A stretch of DNA of 64,000 nt, taken from NCBI RefSeq assembly GCF_964656455.1, contig NC_135719.1, forward strand, positions 72,900,283 to 72,964,282. The letters are read 5' to 3'. The stretch is from Halichoerus grypus (Eukaryota > Chordata > Mammalia > Carnivora > Phocidae). The notes under the pieces are model-generated. The model was not told where the DNA came from, ran no database searches, and worked only from the letters and a program-made list of their open reading frames with translations. The translations under genes and the position numbers were made by a program. Shown one piece after another: positions 36,531 to 50,257 of this stretch (its first letter is position 1; every line of letters begins with the position of its first letter).

Positions 36531-38707
36531 AGAAGAGAATTGAAAATACACTACAAAAAAATTAAATGCACAAAAAGGAAGAAAGAGGAAATGAGAAACA
36601 GAAGAGGTATAAAATATACAGAAAACAAATGGCAAACAGGCAGAAGTACTTCATTATCAGTAATTACATGTAAGTGGATTAAACACTGCCAATTAACTGG
36701 CAGACAGGATTTAAAAAAAAAAAATCATCCAACCATATACTGTCTACAAGAGACTCACTATACATTGTCTACAAAAGACTGACTTCACATCCAAAACTAC
36801 CAATAGGTTGAAATGAACAGATGGGAAAAAATATTCCATGAAACAATAACCAAAAGAAAGCTGGAATGGATAGATTAATATCTGAGAAAATAGTCTTAAA
36901 GTAAAAAAAAATTGATACAAGAGAAAAAGGTCATTATATATTGATAAAAGGGCCAATTCATCAAGAAGGTGTAGCAATTATAAATATACATGCACCAAAC
37001 AGCAGAGATCCAAACTATACGAAGTATACACTGACAAAATGAGGAGAGAAGCAGATCTGCAATAATAGTTGGGGACTTGGATACCACACTTTTAATAATG
37101 AATACAACATCATCTATAAAAAACAATCAAGCATTGATATGCAACAATGTGCAACCTCACAAAGATTACTCTAAGTTAAAGAAGCCATACACAAAAGGTC
37201 ACATATTATATGATTCAATTTACATAAAATAACCAGAATAGGTAAATCTATAAATAGAAAATAGGTTGTTGGCCTGCGGGTTGGGGAGTAACTGCTTAAT
37301 GTATATGAGGTATGTTTTTAGGGTGATGAAACTATTCTGAACTAGATAGAGATGGTGGTTGCACAACACTGTGAATGCACTAAATACCATTAAATTGTAC
37401 ACTTTGAAACAGTTAAATATGTGATTTTTTCCTCAATTTAAAAAAAAGGAAAAGGAGGTAAATAATAGTATATTTTAATTAATCCAACATATCCAACATA
37501 ATGTCATTTTAATAGATACTCAATATAAAATAATGAGAATTTTCCACTTTTTTCATACCTAAGTCTTTGAAATTTGGTGCACATTTTATACACAGCACCT
37601 GTTGATTCTGACTAGTGCTCTATAGTCATATGTAGCTAACAGCTACCACGTTGGACAGGAAATCTAACAAAAAGATTATAAAAATAACTTGTCAGGTGAG
37701 CATATATTGAAAGAAGACATTCTTAAAATCTGGAATGCTCACTTTCTCTCATACAACACTTGCAGCTAATCCCCAATGCCTTCTCTTTGTTATAAACTGA
37801 AGTAGCCACCAAAGAAATAAATATATGCATATTTCTACCTTTCATTTTATTTTCTCTTCTGGAATGCTCTTTACAGCAATATAAAAGACCCATAGTTAAT
37901 GCTCATCTTAGCTTCTAGAGGCTATAAAGGCTTCTTCTTCTGGTGAATTTGGAGAATTTATAATCTCTATCTTTCATTATGCAGTTACTAGTTTTGATTC
38001 CTCTAGCTTTGCCTTGTATCATTTAGCTTTAACCATCTCCCATTTACCACATCTTAAATTTCCCATACCACACAGTGCCTTGTATAGACGAAGAACTTGA
38101 TTTGACATTCAACATCTTCCTGTTCCATCACAATTCTCTTCTACTACAACTAATGAACACTATCTCATCTGCAGGTCAGGATAAAATCAAAAGAACATCT
38201 GCAACATCTACCACACAATGTGAATTAGCTACCTAGCATCTTTAACTCAAGAAAACATACCACAGGAAACACAGCAGAGCAACTTCAAGACTCCTCTTCA
38301 GCAGGAGTCCTCATAGTGATTCAGAGGCTATTCTTTAGCTCCTTAACTGATAGTTCAGTTGTAAGGGAATAAAACCCTATGGGTATGAAATTATGAGCGT
38401 ATAGAATCATTCCTGGCTTAAAAGCTCCAAACAGGAACCAAAATATATAACAGTACCATGGACATAGTTTCTTGGAAGTCCAAAGGGATATACCCAGGTA
38501 AAAGAATACACCATGCTCAGGGCAGAGTAAAGCTCTGGCTCCCCACCCATTATATGGCTCATTCGCAATTTTCCCAGTCCAGATGCTGTTAACCAGTCAG
38601 CAATGCTGCCTAATAACACAACTCACATTCCACTTTCATCAGGATTCCAGAGAACCCGAGCTTAAAAAAATAACCCCAAATCATTTTCCATAAAGAAGGA
38701 GAATGTA

Positions 38708-38822
38708 GGGGCACCTGGTTGGCTCAGTTGGAAGAGTATGCGACTCTTGATCTCGGGGTCATGATATCCAGTCCTACACTGGGTGTAGAGATTACTTAAA
38801 TAAATAAAACTTAAAAAAAAAG
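38708..38822 (+). repeat. short Can-SINE (SINE_a type), plus
   Basis: GGCACCTGGTTGGCTCAGTT to CTGGGTGTAGAGATTACTTA and an A-tail. Flanked by GGAGAATG on both sides. Confidence 0.92.
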
Positions 38823-39204
38823 AAAAGGAGAATGGATTTGTTTAAGTTTTTACTATTATCTAAGATTAACTGCCAATTAGATGAAGACACATTTACATAC
38901 ATATTTTATTTAAAGAGTTAGTGTTTGGTCATTGTAATTCATTCTATTACTATCAGCTATCAGAATATGGATATTGCCTCATATATAATTTATTCATTAT
39001 AATAATATTCTAACTGTATAAGAATAAGTAAAAAATGACCTTAGTATTACTTACACATATATTTTTTAACAATCTGAGTTGTAAATCTGAAAAGCATTGC
39101 TGCCTTTAACAAATAAGACATACTCCAACAATATATCCTCTAAAATCTCACTGATAAGGGGAGAAAAAAATTCTAGTAGCATCTCATTTAAAAAGCGGAC
39201 TGTG

Positions 39205-39408
39205 GGGGCACCTGGGTGGCTCAGTCGGTTAAGCATCTGCCTTCGGCTCAGGTCATGATCCCAGGGTCCTGGGATTGAGTCCTGCATTGGGCTCCCTGCT
39301 CAGTGGGGAGTCTGTTTCTCCCTCTCCCTCTGCCTGCCACTCTGCCTACTTGTGCTCTCTCTTTGTCAAATAAAATCTTTAAAAAAAATTTTTAAGTAAT
39401 ATAAAATA
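39205..39408 (+). repeat. Can-SINE, plus
   Basis: Intermediate subfamily copy. Flanks AAAAGCGGACTGTG (39191-39204) and AAAAGTGGACTGTG (about 39409-39422) are a target duplication with one change. Confidence 0.94.
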
Positions 39409-39719
39409 AAAAGTGGACTGTGAAGGAACATTTTGAAATAACATCAAATATGTACCTGGAGTTGTGGGGAGAGATAGCAGGAGAGGAAGTTTACAAGACC
39501 TGTCAGTCAATTTGTACTGGCACTAAGTAGATTTTAAAAGTGGAAAGGCAGGACATATGCTCCTCTGAATCAAGCATTCTGAGGAGAAAATCTGGCAGCT
39601 GACAATGAACCAAAAGAACAGGGATCCCTTTGGGGACCAAAACAGACACTTGATAACATTTCTCCAATTAAGATTAAAATAACTTAGATTCAGTTGCAGA
39701 GCTAGTTTTTCTTACGGTG

Positions 39720-39830
39720 AGATTTCCTTAAACCCTCATTTTTTCCAGACCCAATTACATAGATAGTAAGTGATAGAGCCAAGTAGTCAAATAAAGGTCT
39801 GAATAGAAAGCCTCTGCTTTTTATCATCAT
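39720..39830 (-). repeat. probable MIR fragment, minus
   Basis: CCCAATTACATAGATAGTAAG TGATAGAGCC resembles the reversed MIR core (CACACAGCTAGTAAGTGGCAGAGCC). Short. Confidence 0.55.
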
Positions 39831-40174
39831 TTACAATCAAACCAATGCATGGTTGATATAACTCACTGATCAAAAACAGTATTCACATTTAAGTATACGT
39901 CTACTCTAAAAATAAATTTTTATCTCAAGGTTCCAAGAAGCTTTAGAATTCTCATAGAATAAGTTAAGGTGCTATCTATTTCTCTTGCCACATGTCCATG
40001 TACACACATGTGCACACACAAACCCTGCCTGCATGTGGACACAATACACAACTGTCAGTATGGAAAATTTAGCAGGATTCCTGCTATTATGCTGTTTGAA
40101 GTGTACTGACAATGCTTCAAATCAAAAGTGTTTAATTTTTAAATAAAGGTGACTTCATTTTAGAGTTGGCTCTA

Positions 40175-40388
40175 GGGGCGCCTGGGTGGCACAGTTGGTT
40201 AAGCATCCAACTCTTGGTTTCCACTCAAGTCGTGATCTCAAAAGTTGTGAGATGGAACCTTGCCTCATGCTCCATACCCATCGCAGCGTCTGCTTAAGAC
40301 CTTCTCTCCCTCTCCTTCTGTCCCTCCCCCACCACGCTCACTCGCTTGTGCTCTAAAATAAATAAATAAATCTTTAAAAAATAAATAA
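40175..40388 (+). repeat. older Can-SINE, plus
   Basis: Diverged GACTCTTGGTTT-type copy (CCAACTCTTGGTTTCC). Flanked by AGTTGGCTCT at 40164-40173 and 40389-40398. Confidence 0.93.
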
Positions 40389-42999
40389 AGTTGGCTCTGG
40401 TTAAGATTCCTTATTTATCTCCCTCACCCCATTAGCTCCAAATACACAAAATCCTCATAGTTACAGCAGAAATGGCCTCTTCTCAGAGTTCAAAAGTCCT
40501 GGAATTGAGTCTTATTGTCTCTGATTTGTTTAGCTTGGGTTACTAGATAATTCCTAAACAAATCACACCTATGAAGGGTCATGCAACTCAAACCAAAGGC
40601 CTCAAAGTAAAGAAGGGATGATTCTCCCCAAAGAGTAGGGAGCTCATCTTTTAACAGAAGAAGAATCAAGTTACAGTTGGCAAACTAAAACAAAAGATGG
40701 CCATTACAAAGGAAACATGGGTGTGGATTCAAGGTAAAAAAGTCACTTAAAGTAGGTGGAACATGATGAAAGAAGACCTAAGAGTATGCACTGTATATGT
40801 TATTCTTGTGTGAGTTGGAAGATTACTGAAGATGACAAAAATTAGACTAAACAGGAATCTTACTGGTCAGGCTTTGCATATTCAAAAGGAACTATTACAG
40901 GCTTCTGTGCCAGGGGCATATCATTAAATTGGTATATAAGAATAATTTTATTAAAAAATAGGATCAGGAAAGCTTGGAAGAGTCAGGAAGCAAAGACAGA
41001 AAGGCAGCTAGGAAGATGCTATCTGAATTCAAATATTATTTCAGTAATGAACCCTGGGAATACAGCAATGTCTTTACAGATAGAAGTACAAGGCAGAGTC
41101 TTTGATCTATTCATTTAAACAAAACTCACAGAACAAATACTATGAAAGAAACAGGGAATACAAAAAATATAGGAGTCAAAGATAATCTCCAGGATTGGAA
41201 ACTTGTAAAGATTCAGTCTAGTGGTGCTGCATGCAGTGTAAGGGATGTAGAAAAAAAGTCAATCTAGCATCAGAGTTCCGTTGTCAAGTGTAGTAAGAAC
41301 ATTCAAGGGGAATAACTAAAAAGGCATGGAGAGCATAAGTAATTCAACAGTTCCTAGCACATAACAGATGAAAAAAAAATCAAATAGATGGATGGATGGA
41401 TTGGATGTCTTTCACAAGCCAAATAATATACTGAACAAAAAGTATCCAAAAATGAATAAGACACAGTCCTTGTTCTCAAAGAATTCACAATCCAACTAAC
41501 TAGAATAAATAATAAGGGAAATGATTTTTTTAAACAGCCATTAGGGTTCAGAGGAACAAGTGATTAATTCTGGAAATGGAGCTTCGAAAGTGAATCTGAA
41601 GCCTTCATAAAAGATAAGTAGAATATGCTACTGAGACTGAGCTTCGGGAGAAATACCCCTTCTTTTAAGAAAGAGAGGAGTCAGTGATTGGGGTCACAGT
41701 ACTTAAGGTAGGCAGGAAATTTTGAGGAAGAAAGTGTAATGAAAGCCAAGACAATGACTTCTGTCTTAAAATATGAAAGATAAGCCTAGTTTATTGAAAG
41801 TATGATTTGAATGCAAAAGTACTAATGGATTGATACAATTAACTGTGGAACACTCATTTCTCCAGTAACAGAATAATTAAAGTAATAATTCAGATTCTGT
41901 TGATATCTCTTTGTTAAATCATATCATTTTAAGATAGTCTGCCTTTTATAAAGGAATAGCTATAAAATAAACGTTTGAATTTTCTGTCTCTTCTCCTTTC
42001 ACAAATGAGACTCAGATTCAGCCTATACTGATAACTGTAACATAGGTCTTAAGCAGGAATCAAAAACAAACCTAAATGAGCAAAGACTACTGCTTTTAAG
42101 TGTGTACTTGCAGTGGTGGAGACTGGCATCTAAAGGGAATACTTAACACTCCACGCTCTACTCCAGCAGCTGCCTTGTAGAAATGCAGGCTCAATATTAT
42201 GAGAATATTTTGATCTTTTTTAGAGAAGCTGGAAATCTTGCCTATATGAAATCTGAATTAAGTACTGGTTTATTTATGTGTGGACTAGTTTTACCTAAAG
42301 TTTTTATCTTCTGTCTTAGACAAATAACTATTCTTGAGTTCAAGTGAAATATAAATTATGTTTATCCATTTTTACCACTACACTTCTCTTTCTTTTTTAA
42401 ACCAGAAAACTATACATAAAAACATAGCATGTTTTGGGATCTCCTCAACAATGCAAGCAACAAGAAAGAGCGATTAACCAATCAGTACTTTATTCTTCAC
42501 TCTTTAAACTGTCACTTAATACATTTTCATTTTAAGAGCTGAATACACTTCGCTCTTAAATATGAAATAAGAAATTTGTATAATCTCAACAAATTCATTT
42601 AATAATAAGCACACAGGTAACCAGGAATCATGGACAAACTTGTTCTAGATAAAAATTCCATTGGTTCAAAGATACCCAAACTCACGTCTGAGTACTGGCT
42701 CTGAGTATTATCTGGAGAACTTTTAGAAACAGATTCCCAAGGTCCATTCCCTGATTCCTAAGGGATGAGACTTAGGAAATCTGTATTTTAATTTTCTGAA
42801 GTAGTTCTGATATGTAGCTGTATTTGGGAATAACTACTTATTCAAAACTATAAAAACTTATTTTTGAATAAATTAACTGAAAACCTGACACTAAAATTTT
42901 ATCCAGAATTTTTTCTTTCCTATCACTTCAGGCAATATAGACAATTACTCTTGTCTTATTATAATCTTAAAAATTAAATTCCAAAAGAAAGCACTAACA

Positions 43000-43805
43000 C
43001 AGGAACTCAACAGTCAAAGCAAAATCATTCATTTAAGATAGCTTGGCAACCTAAAATCTTTTAGTAGCTCCTTACCATCTAAGACTCTTATCTCTGACTC
43101 CTCTCCTAGCTCATTATCTCCAGCCACAACAGCGTTCTTTCCACTCTTAAACAGCTTCCCTCCACCCCAGAGTCTCTGCATTTGTTTCCTTTACTTGGAT
43201 ACTCCCCTAAGACATTCAGAGACATTAAGCCTTCCTCCCTAAGTATAAATATAAGCTAACAAGAATCCTCCTCAAAGTGGATTCACCCAATCTAAAATAG
43301 TCCCAATAGCCAGCTTCCCTCCATAAATTTTTAAAAGATTTTTTATCCATTTGAGAGAGAGCGAGCGTGTGCAGAGCTTGGGAGACAAAACAAGAGTGGG
43401 GGGAAGGAGTAGAGGGAGAGGGAGAGGGAGAAGCAGACTCGCGATGAGCAGATGAGCAGGGAGACTGACTACTCGACAACGTGGGGCTTGATCCCAGGAT
43501 CCTGGGATCCTGACCTGAGCCCAAGGCAGACGCTTAACGGACTGAGCCACCCAGGCACACCCCCAATCCTATTTTATTACACTCTCTATTTTCCCAGTTT
43601 CATTCTCCTCATAATGCTTACAACTATCTGAAATTATCTTATTTACTTATTTCTTTAGGTATTTATTGTCTGTCTCCTATTAACAGAGTTTATGTTCCAC
43701 ATAAGCAGGGATCTGTTTTCCTTACTCACTATTATATCGAATAGAGTATTATTGGAGATATAGCAAGTGCTCAATAATGTTATGTTATTGTTGAGTAAAT
43801 GAACA
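43000..43805 (+). repeat. L2 LINE 3' region, plus, split by a SINE
   Basis: CCTTACCATCTAAGACTCTT to TGGATACTCCCCTAAGAC and 43575-43805 (TATTGTCTGTCTCCTATTAA; AAGCAGGGATCTGTTTTCC; AGTGCTCAATAATG) follow the order of the L2 ORF2 end and 3' UTR. A minus SINE interrupts. Confidence 0.75.
43328..43563 (-). repeat. Can-SINE, minus, diverged
   Basis: TTAAAAGATTTTTTATCCATTTGAG to GAGCCACCCAGGCACACCC. It has an expanded GAGAGG body and a duplicated GATGAGCA, which yields two overlapping 92- and 99-residue non-coding frames. Confidence 0.9.
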
Positions 43806-44449
43806 GAAAAAGTATACAAATTCCTAATCTTGCTCTTAATTGTGCTATATGAGCACAAAACAAAACAAAAAAGTGTTTTTATAAAGTCTTAAGCAAGATT
43901 AAATGTTCCACCTTCCTCCTTGGAGCTCCCTTCCTCCAGAAATAGTCATTCCTCTGTATCCTTTTGGTCAAGTAATTTTGACTTGGGGTAGATAAACATA
44001 AGAGACTCCAGAAGCAGCAACTCTAGTGAAATAGAGAGCTATGAGCAAGTACAGTCTTAAAATCCAAGCAAACCCCCCAAAATACAGAACTTTTCTCAAT
44101 TATGTTTCATTCAAAGAAGACTACCTGAGTTCTCAGAGTGATGGGTCTTTCCAGGAACCAGGTGTACTCTGGATCCTAAGAGAATGACAGATGAGTAAAG
44201 GTAAATTAAAGATGGTGAGGGAGGAAGGGGGGGTAAAGGAAGGGAAAGAATGGTTTTCCTGAAAGAAGACTACTTTATGCAAGTGGCACTGCTTTCCTCA
44301 AGAAGTTCACCATCTAAATAGCATTATTAAATAGGATTACAGATAAGTAGCAACATGACAATGTGCATATGAATGAAAATGCACAGAAACATAGGAAAAG
44401 CTGAATCTTAAATATAAATTTGATAAATTTAATAAAGTGGAACAATATT

Positions 44450-44652
44450 GGGGCGCCTGGGTGGCTCAGTCGTTAAGCGTCTGCCTTCGGCTCAGGTCAT
44501 GATCCCAGGGTCCTGGGATCGAGCCCCGCATCGGGCTCCCTGCTCCGCGGGAAGCCTGCTTCTCCCTCTCCCACTCCCCCTGCTTGTGTTCCCTCTCTCA
44601 ATGTGTCTCTCTCTGTCAAATAAATAAATAAAATCTTTAAAAAAAAAAAAAA
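44450..44652 (+). repeat. young Can-SINE, plus, near consensus
   Basis: One of the cleanest copies here (GTCGTTAAGCGTCTGCC; CCGCATCGGGCTCCCTGCTC). Target duplication AAAGTGGAACAATATT at 44434-44449 and 44653-44668, 16 bp exact. Confidence 0.97.
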
Positions 44653-44860
44653 AAAGTGGAACAATATTATTTTTAAATAGATATTTACATAATGTTTTAT
44701 ATCCCAAGAATCAAATGCTGAAAAAATAAACTGGAAATAAAATAAAGGGCCAGTCAGAAAAACTTTACTACCTTCAACAATACTTAGAAAAAAAATTGAA
44801 AAATTCAACATCAATTCTTGAAAATACACTTGGTAAAGAACTATTACAAAGGTACTTCCT

Positions 44861-45080
44861 GGGGCATCTGGGTGGCTCGGTCGGTTAAGCGTCTGCCTTG
44901 GGCTCAGGTCAGGATCCCGGTGGGATCTCGAGCCCTGGCTTGGGCTCCCTGCTCAGCAGGGAAGTCTGCTTCTTCCTCTCCCTCTACCCCTTCCCCCCAC
45001 TTGTGTGCGTGCGCGCGCGCTCTTTGTCTCTCTCTCTCTCTCTAATAAATAAAATCTTAAAAAAAAAGAAAGAAAGAAAG
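44861..45080 (+). repeat. Can-SINE, plus, with GC-rich and GAAA expansions
   Basis: SINE with a GTGCGTGCGCGCGCGC stretch in its body and a (GAAA)n tail extension. Target duplication AAAGGTACTTCCT at 44848-44860 and 45081-45093. Confidence 0.94.
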
Positions 45081-46069
45081 AAAGGTACTTCCTTAAAAAA
45101 AAAGGTATCTCCTTAACATGGTAAAGGCTATCAAAATCTACTGGAGTGGGCGGGTGGGGGGAAAAAACCTCAGTAATTATTACCATACCACAAAGTGAAA
45201 CACCTAAGGCATTTCTATTATACCCAGATACAGGACATTACTGGGGAGGTTAAAAAAAAAAAATTAAAGTTACAATAATATGATTAAAGAGGAGAGTAGA
45301 AAAAATGTGTTGATTAAAAATTACTGTTATTTGCTGATTATATGATTGCTCACCTAAAAAATATAAACCAAAATTTTTATTAGAAAAATTAAAAAGACTT
45401 TTGGTTTCTACCCCAGCCTGAAAGAAGCTTGAAATCCACCAGTGTGTGCAAACTGAAAAGTCAACAACTCTTCTTAGAGCTATAAAAGAAGTGAAGTCAC
45501 AGAGCAAATCACTGCCCCCAAAATTACAGACAGGCAGATGAATACAAGGAATCACAACTTACTGGAGCAGAAAACCAAGAGTAGACAGAGAGACCTCTGC
45601 AGGAAACAGTGGTGGGATAGGGAAACCTGACCTGAGTTATGACTGACAAATTGCTGGAGGCTCAGTGTGGACAACTCTGAGATTAAAAACTCCAAAGGAA
45701 ACCAGTCACTGAAGTTCCCCACACTTTTCTGAGTTTTACCTCTTGGAGCTCTACCAAGTCTTCATGGTGAATAACAGAGAAAAATCCCCTGATGCTTCCA
45801 GAAGAGAAGGGGAAAAGGAAGCAATCTGAAATATACCAGAGCACTCTGTTCTTTCTAACAAAATTTGCTCTCAGGAGAAATTATTTAAGGAGAGCCTAAC
45901 CTCCTGAAGTTTTATCAGAACCAAAGTAACCTAGGAAAAGGGAAATACCCAAGTACAGTCTCCCTCCAGTCATTGTCCTACCTAAGAGGGGTGAAAGGTA
46001 AAAATCACTTGAGAAGTTCACAGTCCACAGACAGAGGACCACAAAAGACTAAAACCTAAATAAGTTCTG

Positions 46070-46325
46070 ATGTCAAATGTACAGCAATGTGATGATTAAC
46101 AATAATGTATTATATACCTGAAATCTGCAAAAAGGATATATCTTAAGTTTTCTTACCACCAAAAAAAAAAGGTGGGGGGGGGGACCTATATGCTGTGATA
46201 GATAGGTTAATTAGATTGATTGTAGTGATTATTTCACAATGTATATGTATACCACGACATTAAATTGCATACTTTAAGTATAAATAATTTTTGTCACTTT
46301 ATACTTCAGTAAAACTGAAGGAAAA
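46070..46325 (+). repeat. L1 3' UTR tail inserted in L1M
   Basis: AATAATGTATTATATACCTGAA, ATTGTAGTGATTATTTCACAAT and TGTCACTTTATACTTCAGTAAAAC are an L1 3' end. It interrupts the L1M 5' part. Confidence 0.72.
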
Positions 46326-49300
46326 AAAGACTAAGCCCTAATAGCTGGACTATAAAACACTTCCCCTACACCCCCACTTTACCACCACATTACTAAAGGC
46401 CTATTTACAGTGATTCATTTTATCAAGTACAACATGTCTGGCTATCAAGAAAAAATTATAAGGCATACTAAAAGGCAAGAAACAATTTCAAAACACAGAA
46501 CATCAAAACTAGACTTAGCTATGACAGAGATGTTGCAATCATCAAACCAAGAATTTAAAAACAACTATAATTAATATACTAAGTGCTCTAATGGATAAAG
46601 TAAACAGTATGCAAAACAGATGGGCAATTAAAGCAGAGATGGAAATCCTAAGAAGAAACTAAAAAGAAATGGTAGGGATCAAAAACACTAAACAGAAATG
46701 AAAAATGTCTTTGATGGACTCAAAGACATTAACAGACTAGATGTAGCTAAGGAATCTCTAAGTTTGATGATATCTCAGTAGAAGTCCCCAAAACTAAAAA
46801 GCAGAGAAAAAAGACTGAAAAAAAAAAAAGTCTAAGAACTATGAGACAACTAAAAACTGTGTAATGAGAATAAAAGAAAGAGAATAGAAAAACAAAAGAA
46901 ATATTTAAAACACTAATGACTAAGACTTTACCCAAAATAATATCAGACACCAAATCACAGGTCCAAGAAGCTCAAAGAACACCAAGCAAGATAAATGTGA
47001 AAAAAAAAAAAACAACTATACCTAGGCACATCATTTTCAAACTACAGAAAACCAAAAATAAAGAAAAATTATCCCAAAAGAAGTGAGAGAAAAAAAATTA
47101 CCTCTAGAGAAGAAAGATAAGAACTCTATCTGACTTCTCAGAAACCATGAAAGCAAGAAGAGACTGGAGTGAAATATTTATATACAGTGTTGAGAGAAAA
47201 GAAACAACTGGCCTAAAATTCTGTACCCTGTGAAATTACCCTTCCAAAGTGAAGGAGATATAAAGACCCTTAGGCAAAGAAAAATTGAGAGAATTTGTTG
47301 CCAGAAGACCTGCTTACTAGAAATGTTAAAAGAAGTTCTTCAGATAGAAGAAAACTAATATAGGTCAGGAAAACTTAGGTCTACCTAAAAGAGAACTGAA
47401 GATAGAATCAGTGAAGGTAAAATAAACACCTTTATTATTATTCTTAACTGATCTAATAGCTAAGTTTCTTCAAAATAACAACAATGTATCCAATTATGTA
47501 AGTTTATGACTATGTGAATATGTATATGTGTGTAGTATATATATGAAACACAAAATAACATAGGTCAAAGAAATCTCAAGACGTTTTAAAATATTCTGAA
47601 TTAAATGAAAATGAAAATGAATTTGTCAAAACTTAATGAGATACAGTGAAAGCAGTCCTTGAAGGAAAACATACAGCATTGAAGGCATCTATTAGAAAGG
47701 AAGTATCTAAAAATCAATTATCTAGGCTAACACCTTAGCAAAGTAGAAGAGCAAGTGAAATCCAGAAAAAGCACAGGAGAAGAAATTAAAAAAAAAAAAA
47801 ATTAGAGCAGAAATCAATTAAATTGGATACAGAGATTATTAGAGAAAAATCAGTAACACCAAAAGCTGGTTCTTTGCAAAGATCAATAAAATTGGTAAGT
47901 CTCTAGCCAGGCTAACTAAGAAAAAAAGAGAAAAAATACAAATGACCAATACCAGAAATGAAAGAGAAGACATTACTACAGATTCCATAGACATTAAAAG
48001 GATGATAGAGGAATACTATGAGCAACTCTATGCCCACAAATTTGACAACCTACATGAAATAGATCTACTCAGTGACAGACACAATCTGCCAAAATTCACA
48101 CACAAAAAAACAGTCTCAAAGGTCTATGTATATTCTAAAAATTGAATCAATAATCAATAACCTTCCAAAACAGAAAGCACCAGGCTTGCTTGGGTTCACT
48201 GATGAATTCTCCCCCAAAATAAAGGAAACTTTAAGAAAGTATACCAATTTTCTACAATCTCTTTCACAAAACATAAAAAGAATTCTGCCTAACTCAATCT
48301 ATGACACCAGAGTTACCCTAACATCAAAACCAGATGAAAACTATAGACTAATATCTCTCATGAACATATATGCAACATGTAAAAAAATACGTAAAAAATT
48401 TACATTGCGTGAAAAAATATTATATACCACCACCAAGGGATTTATCCCAAGTATGCAAAGCTGGTTCACCATTTTTAAAAACTCAGCTAATATAATGTAT
48501 CACATCAAAGGCTAAAGAAGAAAAATCACATAATTTTATCTATAGCTGCAAAGCATCTGACAAAATCCAACAGCTATTCATAATAAAAACTGTCAGTAAC
48601 CTAGAAATAGATATGGAATATCTTAATAAAGAATACCTACAAAATACTACAGCTAACATTATACTTAATGGTGAGAAATTAGAAGTTTTCCCTCTAAGAT
48701 CAGGAACAAGGCAAGGAAGCCCCCTCTCACCACTCTTTCTCAACAATATACTAGAGGTCTTAGCCAATGTAGTAAGACAAGAAAATAAAATAAAATGTAT
48801 ACAGATTTCCCAACACTGTACTTGAATTTCTAGCAAATTCATTAGCAAAGAAAAGGAAATAAAAGGCATACAAACTGAGAAGGAAGAAATAAAACTGTGT
48901 CTGTTCATAGATGATATCATCTATGTAGAAAATCTGAGAGAATCGACACTTAAAAACTTCTGTACTAATAAGCAATCATAGCAAAGTCACAGGATACGAG
49001 GTTAATGCACAAAAGCCAATCACTTTTCTACATACTAATAATAAACAATTAAAAAATTAAAAACACAATACTATTTACATTAGCACCCCCCAACAAATGA
49101 AATACTTAGGTGCAAATCTAACAAAATATGTACAAGATCTATATGAGGAAAACTACAAATCTCTAATGAAAGAAATCAAAGAACTAAATAAATGGAGAGA
49201 TACTCCATGTTCTTGGGTAGGAAGACTCAACACTGTCAAGATGTCAGCTCTTCCCAACTTGATCTATAAATTCAATGCAATCCTAATCAAAATCCAGCAA

Positions 49301-50257
49301 GTTATTTTGTGGTTATCAGCCAACTGATTCTAAAGTTTATAATGGAGAGGCAAAAAAAAAACAAACAGAAAAGCCAACACAATATTGAAGGAGAGCAAAG
49401 TTAAAGGACTGACACTCCTCCATTTCAAGACTTATAAGTTAAAATCATCAAGGTATCAGTGAAAGAACAAATAGACCAATGGAACAGAATAGACAGCCCC
49501 CAAATAGACTCATATAAATAGAGTCAACTGATCTATCCTTTGACCAAGGTACAAAAGCAATACAATGGAGCAAAGATGGTCTTTTCAACAAATGGTGCTG
49601 GAACAATTGGGCATGTGGATGAAAGAAGAATCTAGACACGTTCCTCACAACCTTCACAAAAATTAAATGAAAACAGATCACAGACTCAAATATAAAACAT
49701 AAAACTACTAAATTCCTAGAAAATAATATAGGAGAAAAACCTATGACCCTGGGTGTGGCAAGGACTTTTTAGATACAATACTAAAGGCATGATCCATGAA
49801 GGAAAAAATTAGTAAGCTGGGCTTAATTAAAAGTACAATTTTCTGCTGTGCAAAAGGCACTGTCAGGAGAATGAAAAGACAGACCACAGTCTAGGAAAAG
49901 TAATTTGTAAAAGAAATAGCTCGTAAGAAATAGCTCTTGTCCTAAATACATATAGAATTCTTAAAACTCAATAATAACAAACAACATGATTAAATATTGG
50001 ACCAAAGACCCTGACATCACACCAAAGATACACAGATGGCAAATAAGCATACAAAGATTCCCCACATCTTAGGTCATCTTATCAAAACAACAAGACTCAC
50101 TACACACTTATTAGAATGGCAAAAATAAAAAACACTACCACCACCAAATGCTGGTGAGGACGTGGAGCAACAGGAACTCTCTTTTATTGTTTGTGAGAAT
50201 ACAAAATGGTACAGCCACTTTGGAAGACAGTTTGGTGATTTCTTATAAAACTAATGG

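Larger units (their letters stand above)
33880..37440 (+). repeat. ancient L1M, 5' UTR to 3' end with internal loss, plus
   Basis: Order of parts: 5' UTR-like text (33880-34450, TGTTCTCAGCATGGGATCC region), ORF1 region (35280-36180, AACAATGGAGGCTAGAGGCA; AAGCTGAGGGAGTTGCCAC), ORF1-ORF2 junction and N-terminal ORF2 endonuclease region (36240-37100, TGTCTACAAGAGACTCACTA; GTCATTATATATTGATAAAAGG), then a jump to a 3' UTR (37150-37440, TTAAATTGTACACTTTGAAAC). Reverse transcriptase is deleted. Two SINEs interrupt it. Every frame is broken. Confidence 0.82.

Noticed and set aside
44497..44829. 110-residue minus-strand open frame, and similar frames at 19508, 43225, 53782 and 58664
   Set aside because: These arise from the GC-rich body of Can-SINEs read in reverse (recurring EQGARCGARSQDPG-like and REGTQAGG-like strings), hence present in many unrelated places.
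48072..48515. 147-residue open frame with reverse transcriptase similarity
   Set aside because: Decayed L1M ORF2, interrupted by stops and shifted frames on both sides; no functional enzyme.
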